Shown here: one piece after another, positions 25,350 to 33,987 of the stretch | Layout of the letters: each line of letters starts with the position of its first letter | Position numbering within the stretch: the stretch's first letter is position 1 | Source of the DNA: a bacterium | Lineage (GTDB): Bacteria; JAJVIF01 | Direction: 5' to 3' | DNA length: 64,000 bases | Assembly: GCA_022072165.1 (NCBI GenBank) | Contig: JAJVIF010000001.1 | Location: forward strand, 209,353-273,352 | The notes under the pieces: generated by a model | Database searches by the model: none | Seen by the model: the letters and a program-made list of their open reading frames with translations, nothing else | Told to the model about the DNA's origin: nothing | Position numbers and translations under genes: made by a program

Positions 25350-26855
25350 ATGTCTACCATGAATCGCCTGCTCAGTCTGCTTCTGGGGGTGTTGCTTGCA
25401 GTGTCCCTCCTGAGCTGTTCACACGGACAGGTGCCCTCTGAACCGGTACAGCCAAGGATTCTCGGCGTTTCTGTTCCGCCCGGCATGCTGCTGCCTGGTC
25501 AGCAACTGACGCTGGAATCTGTTACCACCGGTGAGATAGATTCTTTTGAATGGACCATCGGGGGGACGTCCGCAAAGTTAGTTGCGAACAACCACTTATC
25601 AGCCACAGTTGAGTTAATCCGCGAGGGTCCGGTGTCTGGCGTGCTGAGTATTGCCGGGCCCGCAGGAAGCGACAGTCTGGAATTCGAGTTCCGTGTAGCC
25701 AGTCCGCGCATACCTCAGTTTAGTACGGTAATTGAATTGCCAGCCTTACCCGGTTCTGATATCGATTTTGCACAGCGCGCTTACGGTCTAAATGTCGTAC
25801 TTGCCCATGATCGACTCTGGATGGTTTACACGGTTTCAGGAGGCGTTTTCAGTTCTGGATATATCAAATTGATTCTGGCGCATTGCGGTGCACCAGACCT
25901 GGAAAATCCGGAAAGCTGGCAGTTTCTGGAGTTTAGCGAGCGCTATACAGCGGTCAGTAGTTTATTCGAAACTGACGGGCGAATTGTTGTGATATACAGT
26001 CAATCCGCCAGTCCTGAGCCAGATGGTTTAATCGTGGCTATTGCCACACGGGCCGTGCCTCAGAATGATGCAGATTTCCGCAAAACTCTGCTCACGGAGC
26101 TACATCCCTTAACACCTGGCAAGCGTCTGGTCGTACATGAGGGCGCATTACTGGCGCTCTCTTCCGTGAGAGATGCAAACTCATTTGCGCGCCCCGCGCT
26201 CGCTCGTTTGCCCTTAACGCAATCGGTCACCGCTGCAGATTTGGTTAAGGGCGAGCTGCCTGGTGGATTCGGATCATTTTGGGACCCCATTATGACTAGT
26301 ATCCAGGGCAAAATCGCCATCGCCTGGGCCTATAATGCAGAACAATATATCCTCGTCCGCAACTCTTTTCCACCCTGGGACATATTTAGTTTTTCTGCAT
26401 TGCCATTCACGCACGGTGAAGTACAGGTGACCGGCCTCGGCCCCTGGGGTACTTCCGGTCTGATCATGGGCTTCTCCGATCTAGTCGATGGGCGACAGTA
26501 CTATACGACCAGTTCAACGCTAACACCAATATTGGAAGACTGGAGCACCCCAGTCGAAGTCCCGCAAACGCTGCTTGGGAGGCCAGTCATGTGGGCAGGG
26601 CGCCAAGTCTGGCATACGAACAGTACACTCCGGGTTCCCAATCAGGAAATTCTTGCGCGCACCATCGCCGCACCGCCTTCGGAGGCTTCGGATCTCATCT
26701 TCACTCCATTTGAGATCGATATGATTGGGCGTTCTGAAGTGCCGACCATGCTGGACTTTGATGGCCGGCTCATCATCGTGCACCCGTATGATCCTGACGG
26801 CAACGGTCCGGAACCCCAGCGCATCCGGCTGCTGCAGAGCGACGGCCCCTGGTAG
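25350..26855 (+). CDS. Lipoprotein of unknown function, AT-richer than its neighbours
   Basis: 501 residues with a lipoprotein signal peptide (LLLGVLLAVSLLSC). The mature N-terminus has a short Ig/PKD-like segment (SFEWTIGGTSAKLV...VSGVLSIAGPAGSDSLEF). The remainder shows repeating beta patterns (DRLWMVYTV, GRIVVIYSQS, GALLALSSV, GKIAIAWAY, GRLIIVHPY) like the propeller half of the lipoprotein at 18318. By eye the base composition is noticeably lower in GC than neighbouring genes (for example 25740-26100), with codons rare elsewhere in the window, suggesting recent transfer or relaxed selection. Start ATG 25350 lies 4 nt after AAGGAG; ATG 25359 is an alternative. The 215 nt upstream show only a weak TATAGC (25331) as possible -10. 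Confidence 0.72.
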   Translation: MSTMNRLLSLLLGVLLAVSLLSCSHGQVPSEPVQPRILGVSVPPGMLLPGQQLTLESVTTGEIDSFEWTIGGTSAKLVANNHLSATVELIREGPVSGVLSIAGPAGSDSLEFEFRVASPRIPQFSTVIELPALPGSDIDFAQRAYGLNVVLAHDRLWMVYTVSGGVFSSGYIKLILAHCGAPDLENPESWQFLEFSERYTAVSSLFETDGRIVVIYSQSASPEPDGLIVAIATRAVPQNDADFRKTLLTELHPLTPGKRLVVHEGALLALSSVRDANSFARPALARLPLTQSVTAADLVKGELPGGFGSFWDPIMTSIQGKIAIAWAYNAEQYILVRNSFPPWDIFSFSALPFTHGEVQVTGLGPWGTSGLIMGFSDLVDGRQYYTTSSTLTPILEDWSTPVEVPQTLLGRPVMWAGRQVWHTNSTLRVPNQEILARTIAAPPSEASDLIFTPFEIDMIGRSEVPTMLDFDGRLIIVHPYDPDGNGPEPQRIRLLQSDGPW

Positions 26856-26988
26856 TCCGCCTGCACGACTCCGCCCCCTGGGCTGTCTTTACAATGCCGG
26901 TGGCATCTGGGAATATGATGAGTCGGGGTCGACCGCGCCTGGTCGTGGGTCCCCGCTTGGGAGCACCCTGACAGGAAGGTGGGCAGGC

Positions 26989-27972
26989 GTGACGTCGTTG
27001 CCGCAGACCGAGGGCCGGACGGCCGGGCCGCTCGACGCCATGGGCCGGGTCGAAGCACGGCTCCTGGAACTCACCGACAACGAGATTGGCATCGTCCGGG
27101 ACCTTGCCCGTCATGTCACTGTTTCCCGGGGCAAAAAACTCCGCCCCGCCTTTGTGCTGTTGGGGTGTCAGATGTACCGCCCCGACATCGATGCGGTCGC
27201 TATTGATGTCGCCTGCGCCACGGAACTGATCCACGCCGCCACGCTGCTGCACGATGATGTGGTCGACAACTCATCGACCCGTCGCGGCAAGATCTCCGCC
27301 AACTACAAATGGGGGAACACCTTCGCGGTCCTGGTGGGGGACAACCTGCTGGCCACCGCCTTTACGGCCCTTGCGCAGGCCCGAGACCTGGAACTCCTGG
27401 AGCTCTTCTTTTCCGCGGCCAAGGAACTCGGCGAGGGGGTCATCCTGGAACTCGCCCAGAAGGAGAACTGGCGACTCACCGAGGCCGAATACCTCAACAT
27501 CATCCGGAAGAAGACCGCGATCTTCTTCGCGGCCTGCTCCCGGGCTGGGGGGATGCTCGCGGGGGTCGATGAGCGCCAGCTCGAAGCCCTGCATGATTTC
27601 GCCTTCAACTTCGGGATGGCTTTTCAGATCACCGATGACCTGCTGGACCTCCAGTCCTCCCAGGCCGCTGCCGGCAAGCCCATTGGTCAGGACTTGGTCG
27701 AAGGCCGCGTGACCCTGCCGCTGATCCGCTTCCTGCAGGATGGCGGGAAGCTCGAAGAATTGCTGGCGATCCGGACCGCCAACGGGGAGCATGAAGCCCT
27801 GGTGCATGGCCTGTCAGCACGGCTGGAGGACCTGGGGCACCTGGCGTATGCGCGGCAACTGGCGCAGGAGTCGCTGGACCGGGCCGGGGAGGCCCTGACA
27901 GTGCTGCCAGCGTGTCCGGCGCGGGACTATCTGGCGGGCCTGATGGCGAAGCTGGTGAATCGGGAAACGTAA
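26989..27972 (+). CDS. Polyprenyl diphosphate synthase
   Basis: Elongates allylic diphosphates with isopentenyl diphosphate to make the isoprenoid chain of quinones or undecaprenyl-type carriers. At 327 residues from GTG 26989 it fits trans-isoprenyl synthases. The first Asp-rich motif is LLHDDVVDNSSTRRG and the second is ITDDLLD; the basic motif GKKLRPAFVLL and GQDLVEGRVTLPLI are in place. Small residues five and four positions before the first DDxxD (Ala, Thr) argue for a long-chain product such as hepta- to decaprenyl. The start is supported by AGGAAGG about 13 nt upstream. A -10 TTTACAAT near 26889-26896 predicts a leader of about 85 nt. Convergent with the methyltransferase gene. Confidence 0.92.
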   Translation: MTSLPQTEGRTAGPLDAMGRVEARLLELTDNEIGIVRDLARHVTVSRGKKLRPAFVLLGCQMYRPDIDAVAIDVACATELIHAATLLHDDVVDNSSTRRGKISANYKWGNTFAVLVGDNLLATAFTALAQARDLELLELFFSAAKELGEGVILELAQKENWRLTEAEYLNIIRKKTAIFFAACSRAGGMLAGVDERQLEALHDFAFNFGMAFQITDDLLDLQSSQAAAGKPIGQDLVEGRVTLPLIRFLQDGGKLEELLAIRTANGEHEALVHGLSARLEDLGHLAYARQLAQESLDRAGEALTVLPACPARDYLAGLMAKLVNRET

Positions 27973-28024
27973 GTCACGACCGCAGCGCAGCGTAATGCGG
28001 CGAGCACCGATGCTGTGCTCGTCA

Positions 28025-28056
28025 CCCCGCTCCAAACCACAGGATCTGGAGCGGGG
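28025..28056. terminator. Hairpin between convergent genes, no U-tract
   Basis: A perfect 10-bp stem (CCCCGCTCCA / TGGAGCGGGG) with a 12-nt loop lies between the polyprenyl synthase and the methyltransferase. Neither strand has a U-run after it, so it may only stabilise mRNA ends or accompany Rho-dependent termination. Confidence 0.4.
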
Positions 28057-28077
28057 CTGAAGATCAAATCTGGCGTT

Positions 28078-29088
28078 TTACTTCACTCCGACAGCCATGC
28101 TATCCGGACCCACGAGGTGTTCGACCCGTGCCTCCTGGAACCCGGCCTCGCGCAGCCAGCCGATGACATCCGCGCCGGTGTAGTCGAATCCGCCAGAGGT
28201 TTCGATGAGCATGTTCAGGCTCATCATGAGACCGAAGGCATTCACCCGGCGATCGTCATCGATGAGGCAGTCGTAGACGATGAGTGCGCCGCCTGCCGGG
28301 AGGGCATCGTAGGCCTTGGCGATGAGCATTTTCTTGGTCGGCAGATCCCAGTCATGCAGGATGTGCCCCATGGTGATGACATCGGCCTGGGGAAGCGGAT
28401 CGGCGAAGAAGTCGCCAGACGCGAAGGTCGCGCGCGCCTCGAGCTGCAACGACGCCATGTACTCCTCGAAGATCGGCGCGACCTGCGGCAGATCGAATCC
28501 GATCCCGGTCAGAGGTGGCTGGGCGAGGCAAATCTGGGCGACCAGATCGCCCTGGGCGGTACCGACATCACAAATGGAGGTGTAGCCGCTCCAGTCGAAT
28601 TGCCGGGCGATCGCCATGTTCGCGCCATGGGAGATGCCGGTCATGGCTGCGAGGAAGCCCCGGAGTCGCGCCGGGTCGGCATAGAGCTCGCCGAAGAGGT
28701 CCTGGCCGTGGCCGGCTTCGTTCTGCGGCTTCCCGGTCTTGAGGGCTTCGGTGAGATGTCCCCAAAAGGGATAGAGCCGGTGATTCGCCATCTCCAGGAT
28801 GCCCCCGATGTACGAGGGCTTCTGCCGGTCGAGAAACAGGTCCGTTTCCGGTGTATTGCCGTAGATCTCCCCGTCGCGTGTCAGGAACCCAAGAGCGACC
28901 AGCGTGTCGAGGAAGTCACGGGCGGAGCGCTCATGCAGGCCGAGGCGTCCTCGCAGGCGCTCGAACGCCTCCGGGCCGTGGGCAAGCTCGGTGAAGAGTC
29001 CAAGCTCGATGGCGGAGAGCAGCGTTTTGGAGGGCCAGAACGCGAGCCCGGTTTGCATGATGAGGTCGGGAGTGAGAGGAGCAGGCAT
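28078..29088 (-). CDS. SAM-dependent O-methyltransferase (plant-type/hydroxyneurosporene family)
   Basis: Class I methyltransferase with an N-terminal winged-helix dimerisation domain ([22 protein letters not shown]...[13 protein letters not shown]) and a C-terminal catalytic domain. The SAM-binding loop reads [15 protein letters not shown] (DVGxAxG in place of the usual DVGGGxG). LPQVAP follows. GHILHDWD holds the general-base His of this family. Members methylate small-molecule hydroxyls (carotenoids, quinone-like or polyketide products). The substrate here is unknown; the neighbouring polyprenyl synthase may hint at an isoprenoid or quinone, but that gene is on the other strand. ATG 29088 gives 336 residues; GTG 29109 would add seven. 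A CATAAT (29139-29134) about 45 nt upstream may be the -10. Confidence 0.78.
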   Translation of the reverse strand: MPAPLTPDLIMQTGLAFWPSKTLLSAIELGLFTELAHGPEAFERLRGRLGLHERSARDFLDTLVALGFLTRDGEIYGNTPETDLFLDRQKPSYIGGILEMANHRLYPFWGHLTEALKTGKPQNEAGHGQDLFGELYADPARLRGFLAAMTGISHGANMAIARQFDWSGYTSICDVGTAQGDLVAQICLAQPPLTGIGFDLPQVAPIFEEYMASLQLEARATFASGDFFADPLPQADVITMGHILHDWDLPTKKMLIAKAYDALPAGGALIVYDCLIDDDRRVNAFGLMMSLNMLIETSGGFDYTGADVIGWLREAGFQEARVEHLVGPDSMAVGVK

Positions 29089-29233
29089 GGGGTGGGGAGT
29101 CCTGTGCACGAGATGAATGTGAGCAGCGTCCGCATTATGGGCGCTCTGGGACTCATCAACGCAAGTGAACCGATGTCCGGTACACTAATCCCCCGGCCGC
29201 TCACCGTTGACGTGCCAAGGAAGGATCCTGTCC

Positions 29234-30295
29234 ATGCCCGCTCGTAAACCCTGGCTCGCTCTCTCGACCCTGACCGTCCTGGCTCTCATCGGGCTCTTCG
29301 CGTTCGGACGTCCCGCGACATCGCAGGCGGCCCCCAAGAAGAGTGACCGTATTGCCCTCCTCTATGCCGAAGGGGTCATCATGGGCGATTCCCCCGAGGA
29401 CAGCTTCTTTGGAGGCTCGGGCAACGTCTCCAGCATCGCCATGGTGCAGAAGCTGGAAGAAATCCGGAAGGATGACCAGATCAAGTCGGTCGTTATCCGG
29501 GTCAACTCACCGGGCGGGTCAGCCGCCGCCAGCCAGGAAATCTACGACGCGATCGTGAAGGTGAAGACTGTCAAGCCGGTCTACATCAGCATGGGCGACA
29601 TCTGCGCGTCGGGGGGGTACTACATCTCCGCGCCCGCGACCCGGGTCTGGGCGACGCCCGCCACGCTCACCGGCAGCATCGGGGTCATCATGGAACTCCC
29701 CCGGTACGACAAAATGCTGGACAAAATCGGGGTGGAGTTCCGGACCCTGAAAGCCGGCGCCCGCAAAGACATCGGCTCCGGGACTCGCGAAATGACCGCT
29801 GAAGAACGGGCCATCCTGGAGAAGCTCCTGACAACCACACATGACCAGTTCATCAAAGCGGTGAGTGCCGGACGAGTCGCTGCGGGGCAGGCGGAGTTCG
29901 ATGAAGCGATGGTCCGGACCCTGGCTGATGGCACCATCTGGACCGGCGAAGACGCCAAAGCGGCCGGCCTGGTGGACGAACTCGGGGGGCTGCAGGATGT
30001 TCTGATCTATGCCGCCACCCAGGCGGGGCTGGACCCCGACGATTTCGTGGTCGACGAAATGACCATGACCTTCATGGACGAGCTGATGAAGTCCCTGGGG
30101 ATGGAGATGCGGGGTCCCTTCGGGAGGCTGCAGTCGATGCTGGGCGCGTTAGCGCTGCGATCGATGATGCCGGCGCAGCTGCCACTGGCGATGCCGCAGC
30201 AGTCGAGTCTGCCGATTCCCCAAACGGGGGCGCTGGGGCTGGCGAACCGCATGTTCCTGTGCGAGCCGCTTCTCTCCGGCGGCCTGAGCTACTAA
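29234..30295 (+). CDS. sppA: Signal peptide peptidase SppA (peptidase S49)
   Basis: Membrane-anchored serine peptidase that degrades cleaved signal peptides. 353 residues from ATG 29234, with GGAAGGA upstream and a -10 TACACT at 29181-29186. One N-terminal membrane segment (WLALSTLTVLALIGLFAFG), then the S49 domain: VIRVNSPGGSAAAS, catalytic Ser in GDICASGGYYIS, LTGSIGVI, and catalytic Lys in LKAGARKDIGSG. This is the short (Bacillus-like) form with an added Met/Gln/Pro-rich C-terminal tail of about 60 residues (MRGPFGRLQ to GLSY), whose role is unknown. maf follows after 10 nt. Confidence 0.92.
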   Translation: MPARKPWLALSTLTVLALIGLFAFGRPATSQAAPKKSDRIALLYAEGVIMGDSPEDSFFGGSGNVSSIAMVQKLEEIRKDDQIKSVVIRVNSPGGSAAASQEIYDAIVKVKTVKPVYISMGDICASGGYYISAPATRVWATPATLTGSIGVIMELPRYDKMLDKIGVEFRTLKAGARKDIGSGTREMTAEERAILEKLLTTTHDQFIKAVSAGRVAAGQAEFDEAMVRTLADGTIWTGEDAKAAGLVDELGGLQDVLIYAATQAGLDPDDFVVDEMTMTFMDELMKSLGMEMRGPFGRLQSMLGALALRSMMPAQLPLAMPQQSSLPIPQTGALGLANRMFLCEPLLSGGLSY

Positions 30296-30305
30296 GTCCG
30301 AGCCC

Positions 30306-30926
30306 ATGGCACCGCCGCCCCTGGTCCTTGCCTCCGCCTCCCCCAGGCGTCAGGAAATCCTGACCGCCCTCGGGCTCACCTTTGAGGTCGCCCCCATTAC
30401 GGGGGTCACGGAAGAGCAGATGGCCGAGGACTTCTTTGGGCATCCCCGGGACCTGGCCTATCACATCGCGATGAAGAAAGCCGGCATAGCGTCCGCCACG
30501 TCCGGAAGTGCCCTCACCATCGCGGCGGACACCATCGTGGTCTGCGATGACCGTCTGCTGGGCAAGCCGGGGTCGCCGGAGGAGGCGGCGGAGTTCCTGC
30601 GGTTGTTGTCAGGACGGACCCACGAGGTCATTACCGGGGTCGGGCTGGTCGATGGGGAGTCGGGGCGTCGGGTGACCGGCGAGGAGCGGACCCTGGTGTC
30701 GATGGTGCCGCTCTCCGCTGACGACATTGCGGGGTATCTCGCCAGTGGCGAGCCCTATGACAAGGCGGGGGGATACGGCATCCAGGGGCTCGGCAGCCTC
30801 TTTATCAGCGGGATCCAGGGGGACTACTGGAATGTCGTGGGGTTCCCGGTCTACCGGTTCCGGCAGCTATTGGCGGAACTCGGGCACGACCTGGTCGCCT
30901 GGAGTTGCACTCCGTTGAAAGTCTGA
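30306..30926 (+). CDS. Maf-family nucleoside triphosphate pyrophosphatase
   Basis: Hydrolyses non-canonical or excess nucleotides (dTTP/UTP type in this subgroup). At 206 residues it is normal. Motifs in order: LASASPRRQEIL, ADTIVVCDDRLLGKP, LSGRTHEVITGV, KAGGYGIQG and GDYWNVVGFPV; the catalytic Asp and Lys are in the ADT and GKP segments. The DYWNVVGFP segment resembles the YhdE (dTTPase/UTPase) subtype. Lies 10 nt after sppA and is presumably co-transcribed. The last 12 residues (WSCTPLKV) are extra. Confidence 0.93.
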   Translation: MAPPPLVLASASPRRQEILTALGLTFEVAPITGVTEEQMAEDFFGHPRDLAYHIAMKKAGIASATSGSALTIAADTIVVCDDRLLGKPGSPEEAAEFLRLLSGRTHEVITGVGLVDGESGRRVTGEERTLVSMVPLSADDIAGYLASGEPYDKAGGYGIQGLGSLFISGIQGDYWNVVGFPVYRFRQLLAELGHDLVAWSCTPLKV

Positions 30927-31033
30927 TACTCCCCCTGCTTACCTGAATCTGTGACCGGTGCCTCTCGAGTTAAAGCAACAGGCAGTACACTCAATAGCTG
31001 GCCACGAGGCCGGACACTGAAGGAGCGCGACCC

Positions 31034-32233
31034 ATGGACTTCGCCTTTTCCGAAGAAAATCTCCAGTACCGCGAGGCCGCCCGCGAGTTCGGCGAGCGGT
31101 ACATCCAGCCCTTCGCCCATGAGTGGGATGTCGAGGGCCGGTTCACCACCCCGATTCATCAGCAGCTGGGCGAAGCCGGCTTCCTCGGACTCTGTATCCC
31201 GCAGGAATATGGCGGGCTGGGGGCGAGCTATGTGACCTATGCGCTGGTCGTGGAAGAGATCAATCGCGCTGACACATCAGTGAGGACCATCATGTCGGTC
31301 CACAACAGCCTCATGGCCTCCACCCTCAATGAGTGGGGGTCCGAGGAGCAGAAGCAGCGCTGGCTGCCGGGCATGGCGAGTGGGGAACTGATGGGCTGTT
31401 TTGGCCTCACCGAGCCCAACGCCGGGTCCTGGGCGGTCAACCAGCAGACCCGGGCCATCGACAAGGGGGACTACTACCTCGTCAATGGGGTGAAGTGCTG
31501 GATTTCCTGTGGCGACACCGCCGATATCGCTCTCTGCTTCGCCACGGTCGACCCGGCACTGGGGCATCGCGGCATCCTGGCGTTTGTGGCGGAGAAAGCC
31601 TCCATGCCGGGGTTCCGCGCCGGGAAGACCGAGCCGAAGATGGGCTGCCGGGCGGCACACGCCACCGAGCTGATCTTTACAGACTGCGAAGTCCCGAAAG
31701 AGAATGTCATCGGCGAGGTCGGCGATGGATTCGCCATCGCCATGGCGGCCCTTGATCATGGACGCTTTTCGGTCGCTTCCGGCTCCGTGGGTGTCGCACA
31801 GGCCTGTGTCGATAAGGCGCGGGAGTATGCGCTCCAGCGGGTCACCTACGATGTCCCCATCGCGCAGCACCAGGCGGTGAAGCTGATGATGGGCGAAATG
31901 GTGATCGACACCGAAGCGGCCCGGCTCCTCTGCCTGCGCGCGGGGTACCTCAAGGACCAGCATGTCCGCTCTACCCGCGAGACCTGCATCGCCAAGTACT
32001 TCGCCACCGAAATCGCGAATCGCAATGCCTACAAAGCGGTCCAGATTTTTGGCGGCAACGGGTACTCGGCAGAGTACGACGTCGAGCGGTACTACCGGGA
32101 TGCCCGGGTGCTGACCATCTACGAAGGGACCAGCGAGATCCAGCGGATGATCATCGCCGACTACGAGTTCGGCTATCGCAAGGACAAAGCGACCCCTTCG
32201 CTGGCCCTGCGTGAACCGGCCCTGATGGCCTGA
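31034..32233 (+). CDS. Acyl-CoA dehydrogenase, short/branched-chain type
   Basis: FAD-dependent alpha-beta dehydrogenation of acyl-CoA. 399 residues with the three-domain layout. N-terminal helices (FSEENLQYREAAREFGE) are followed by the flavin-site pattern MGCFGLTEPNAGS and KCWISCGD, then the C-terminal helical domain with QIFGGNGYSAEY and catalytic Glu in TIYEGTSEIQ. That Glu position is used by short- and branched-chain enzymes. GAAGGAGCG lies just upstream of ATG 31034, and a -10 TACACT is at 30986-30991. No electron-transfer flavoprotein gene is nearby. With hbd at 2105 it suggests fatty-acid or branched-chain amino-acid degradation. Confidence 0.95.
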   Translation: MDFAFSEENLQYREAAREFGERYIQPFAHEWDVEGRFTTPIHQQLGEAGFLGLCIPQEYGGLGASYVTYALVVEEINRADTSVRTIMSVHNSLMASTLNEWGSEEQKQRWLPGMASGELMGCFGLTEPNAGSWAVNQQTRAIDKGDYYLVNGVKCWISCGDTADIALCFATVDPALGHRGILAFVAEKASMPGFRAGKTEPKMGCRAAHATELIFTDCEVPKENVIGEVGDGFAIAMAALDHGRFSVASGSVGVAQACVDKAREYALQRVTYDVPIAQHQAVKLMMGEMVIDTEAARLLCLRAGYLKDQHVRSTRETCIAKYFATEIANRNAYKAVQIFGGNGYSAEYDVERYYRDARVLTIYEGTSEIQRMIIADYEFGYRKDKATPSLALREPALMA

Positions 32234-32378
32234 GCCGTGGATGCCATGCCAGGTTGCCGCCTCCGGGCCGGTCGCTGCGAAAGCAGAATCGGCTGGCTGA
32301 TCCTGTCTTCCGGTGCACTCTGTGCTTCAATGCAGGAGCACGCACGCCACTCTCACTGCCAGGGAGCACGAACCACCC

Positions 32379-33479
32379 ATGACCAAGCGCATCGCCGTTC
32401 TCGGCGGAGACGGGATCGGTCCCGAAGTTACGGCTGCAGCTATGCAGGTCCTTCAGGTCCTGAATCGCCAGCGACCTGGAACTGTCGAACTGACTGACCT
32501 CCCCTATGGAGCGGACTACTACCGGAAGCACGGGTACTCCACGCCGGAAAACGTACTCGATGAGTACCGCACTTACGATGCGATCTTTGTCGGGGCGGTG
32601 GGGGATCCCACGATCGCGGACCCCAACTATGCGAAGGACATCCTGCTGAAGATGCGCTTTGGGCTGGACCTCTACATCAACTTCCGGCCCTGCACCCTGC
32701 TGGATGAGCGGCTCTGTCCCCTGAAGGACAAAGGCATCGAGGATGTCCAGATCGTCTGCTTCCGGGAAAACACGGAGGGGGCTTATGCCGGGATCGGCGG
32801 CTTCCTGAAGCGGTACACCACCGACGAGGTCGCCATTCAGGAGGAGATTAGCACCTACAAGGGAGTGGAACGCATCTGCCGTGCCGCCTGCGACTGGGCA
32901 TTGAAGCATGGCAAGTCGCACGTCACGATGGTTGACAAGTCGAATGTCATGACCTACAGCCACGATCTCTGGCAGCGAGTCTGGGCCCAGGTGGCAGCCG
33001 ACTACCCGCAGCTCAACTGCGACTCGATGTACATGGATGCCATGTGTATGCAGCTCGTGAAGAATCCCGAGCGCTACGAAGTCATCGTGACGAACAACAT
33101 GTTCGGCGACATCCTCACCGACCTCGGAGCCATGCTCTGTGGGGGGCTCGGGCTGGCCCAGTCCGCGAATATCAATCCGGATGGTGTCTCGATGTTCGAG
33201 CCGGTGCATGGCTCGGCACCGAAGTACGCCGGCCAGAACATCGCCAACCCGCTGGCGGCGATTCTCACGGTCCAGCTGCTCGCCGAGCATCTCGGCTTTC
33301 CAGCCTTCGCCTCAGCGGTTGAGGACGCTGTCAAAGCCTCCATCAAGACCGGCAACACGGCCCGTGACCTGTTCGGCGGGTCTCTCGGGACACGAGAAGT
33401 CGGCCAGTGGATCGCCGACTACCTGGCAGACCACTATGACCCGGCCGCAGAGCCGGCCACCGCCGCCGCTGTCGCCTAA
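32379..33479 (+). CDS. leuB: 3-isopropylmalate dehydrogenase-like enzyme (NADP-type cofactor loop)
   Basis: Third beta-decarboxylating dehydrogenase of the window, 366 residues from ATG 32379. It has VLGGDGIGPEV, GAVGDP, DILLKMRFGLDLYINFRP and LLDERLCPLKD. Leu/Met-Arg instead of Ser-x-Asn at the substrate loop points to isopropylmalate or a related malate substrate rather than isocitrate. RENTEGAYAG and NNMFGDILTDLG follow. The cofactor loop reads HGSAPKYAGQN: Lys-Tyr at the positions that select NADP in E. coli isocitrate dehydrogenase, where most LeuB enzymes have Asp-Ile. Tartrate dehydrogenase-like or homoisocitrate activity are alternatives. GGGAG lies about 15 nt upstream. The GyrI-like gene follows after 34 nt. 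Confidence 0.72.
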   Translation: MTKRIAVLGGDGIGPEVTAAAMQVLQVLNRQRPGTVELTDLPYGADYYRKHGYSTPENVLDEYRTYDAIFVGAVGDPTIADPNYAKDILLKMRFGLDLYINFRPCTLLDERLCPLKDKGIEDVQIVCFRENTEGAYAGIGGFLKRYTTDEVAIQEEISTYKGVERICRAACDWALKHGKSHVTMVDKSNVMTYSHDLWQRVWAQVAADYPQLNCDSMYMDAMCMQLVKNPERYEVIVTNNMFGDILTDLGAMLCGGLGLAQSANINPDGVSMFEPVHGSAPKYAGQNIANPLAAILTVQLLAEHLGFPAFASAVEDAVKASIKTGNTARDLFGGSLGTREVGQWIADYLADHYDPAAEPATAAAVA

Positions 33480-33513
33480 CCGTTTTCCAGGCCTCTTCAG
33501 GAGCAGCAGACAC

Positions 33514-33975
33514 ATGGACATCCGCATCATCGACTTCCCCGGCACCAGGATGGTCGGGCTGGAGAATCGTGGGCCGTTCAGCACGATTGGCGAGGCCTGG
33601 CATCGGCTGATGCCGATTGCAGGACCGGCAGGGCTATTTCGTCCGGACAAGCGGACCATCACGCTCTGCTGCGATCACGCCGAGGGAACCCCGGAAGCCG
33701 AATTCCTGAGCTATGTCGGCATGGAGTTCGAGGATGGCATCGCCCTCCCCAGCGAACTCACCATCCGGGAGATTCCTGCTGGTCCCTACGCCGTCGGCAT
33801 TCATCGTGGGCCATATGCGGGGCTGCCCCAGTCCTGGCAGACCTTCGAGGCCGCAGTTGAGGTGGCTACTGGCCGTAAAGCGACGCGTGGGGACTGTTTT
33901 GAAATTTACGTCAATGACCCCGGGTCGACTCCGGAAGATGAACTGATCACGGAACTCTATGTCCCCGTAGAGTGA
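33514..33975 (+). CDS. GyrI-like / effector-binding domain protein
   Basis: 153 residues. The fold pattern is that of the AraC-type effector-binding (SbmC/GyrI, SHS2-like) domain: MDIRIIDFPGTRMVGLENRGP, then IREIPAGPYAVGIHRGPYAGLPQSWQTFEAAVE and a final FEIYVNDPGSTPEDELITELYVPV. Such stand-alone domains bind small amphipathic ligands or antagonise gyrase inhibitors. No HTH is present. Located 34 nt downstream of the leuB-like gene with AGGAG upstream of ATG 33514, so probably co-transcribed. The actual ligand is unknown. Confidence 0.8.
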   Translation: MDIRIIDFPGTRMVGLENRGPFSTIGEAWHRLMPIAGPAGLFRPDKRTITLCCDHAEGTPEAEFLSYVGMEFEDGIALPSELTIREIPAGPYAVGIHRGPYAGLPQSWQTFEAAVEVATGRKATRGDCFEIYVNDPGSTPEDELITELYVPVE

Positions 33976-33987
33976 CCGACGAGGTCC

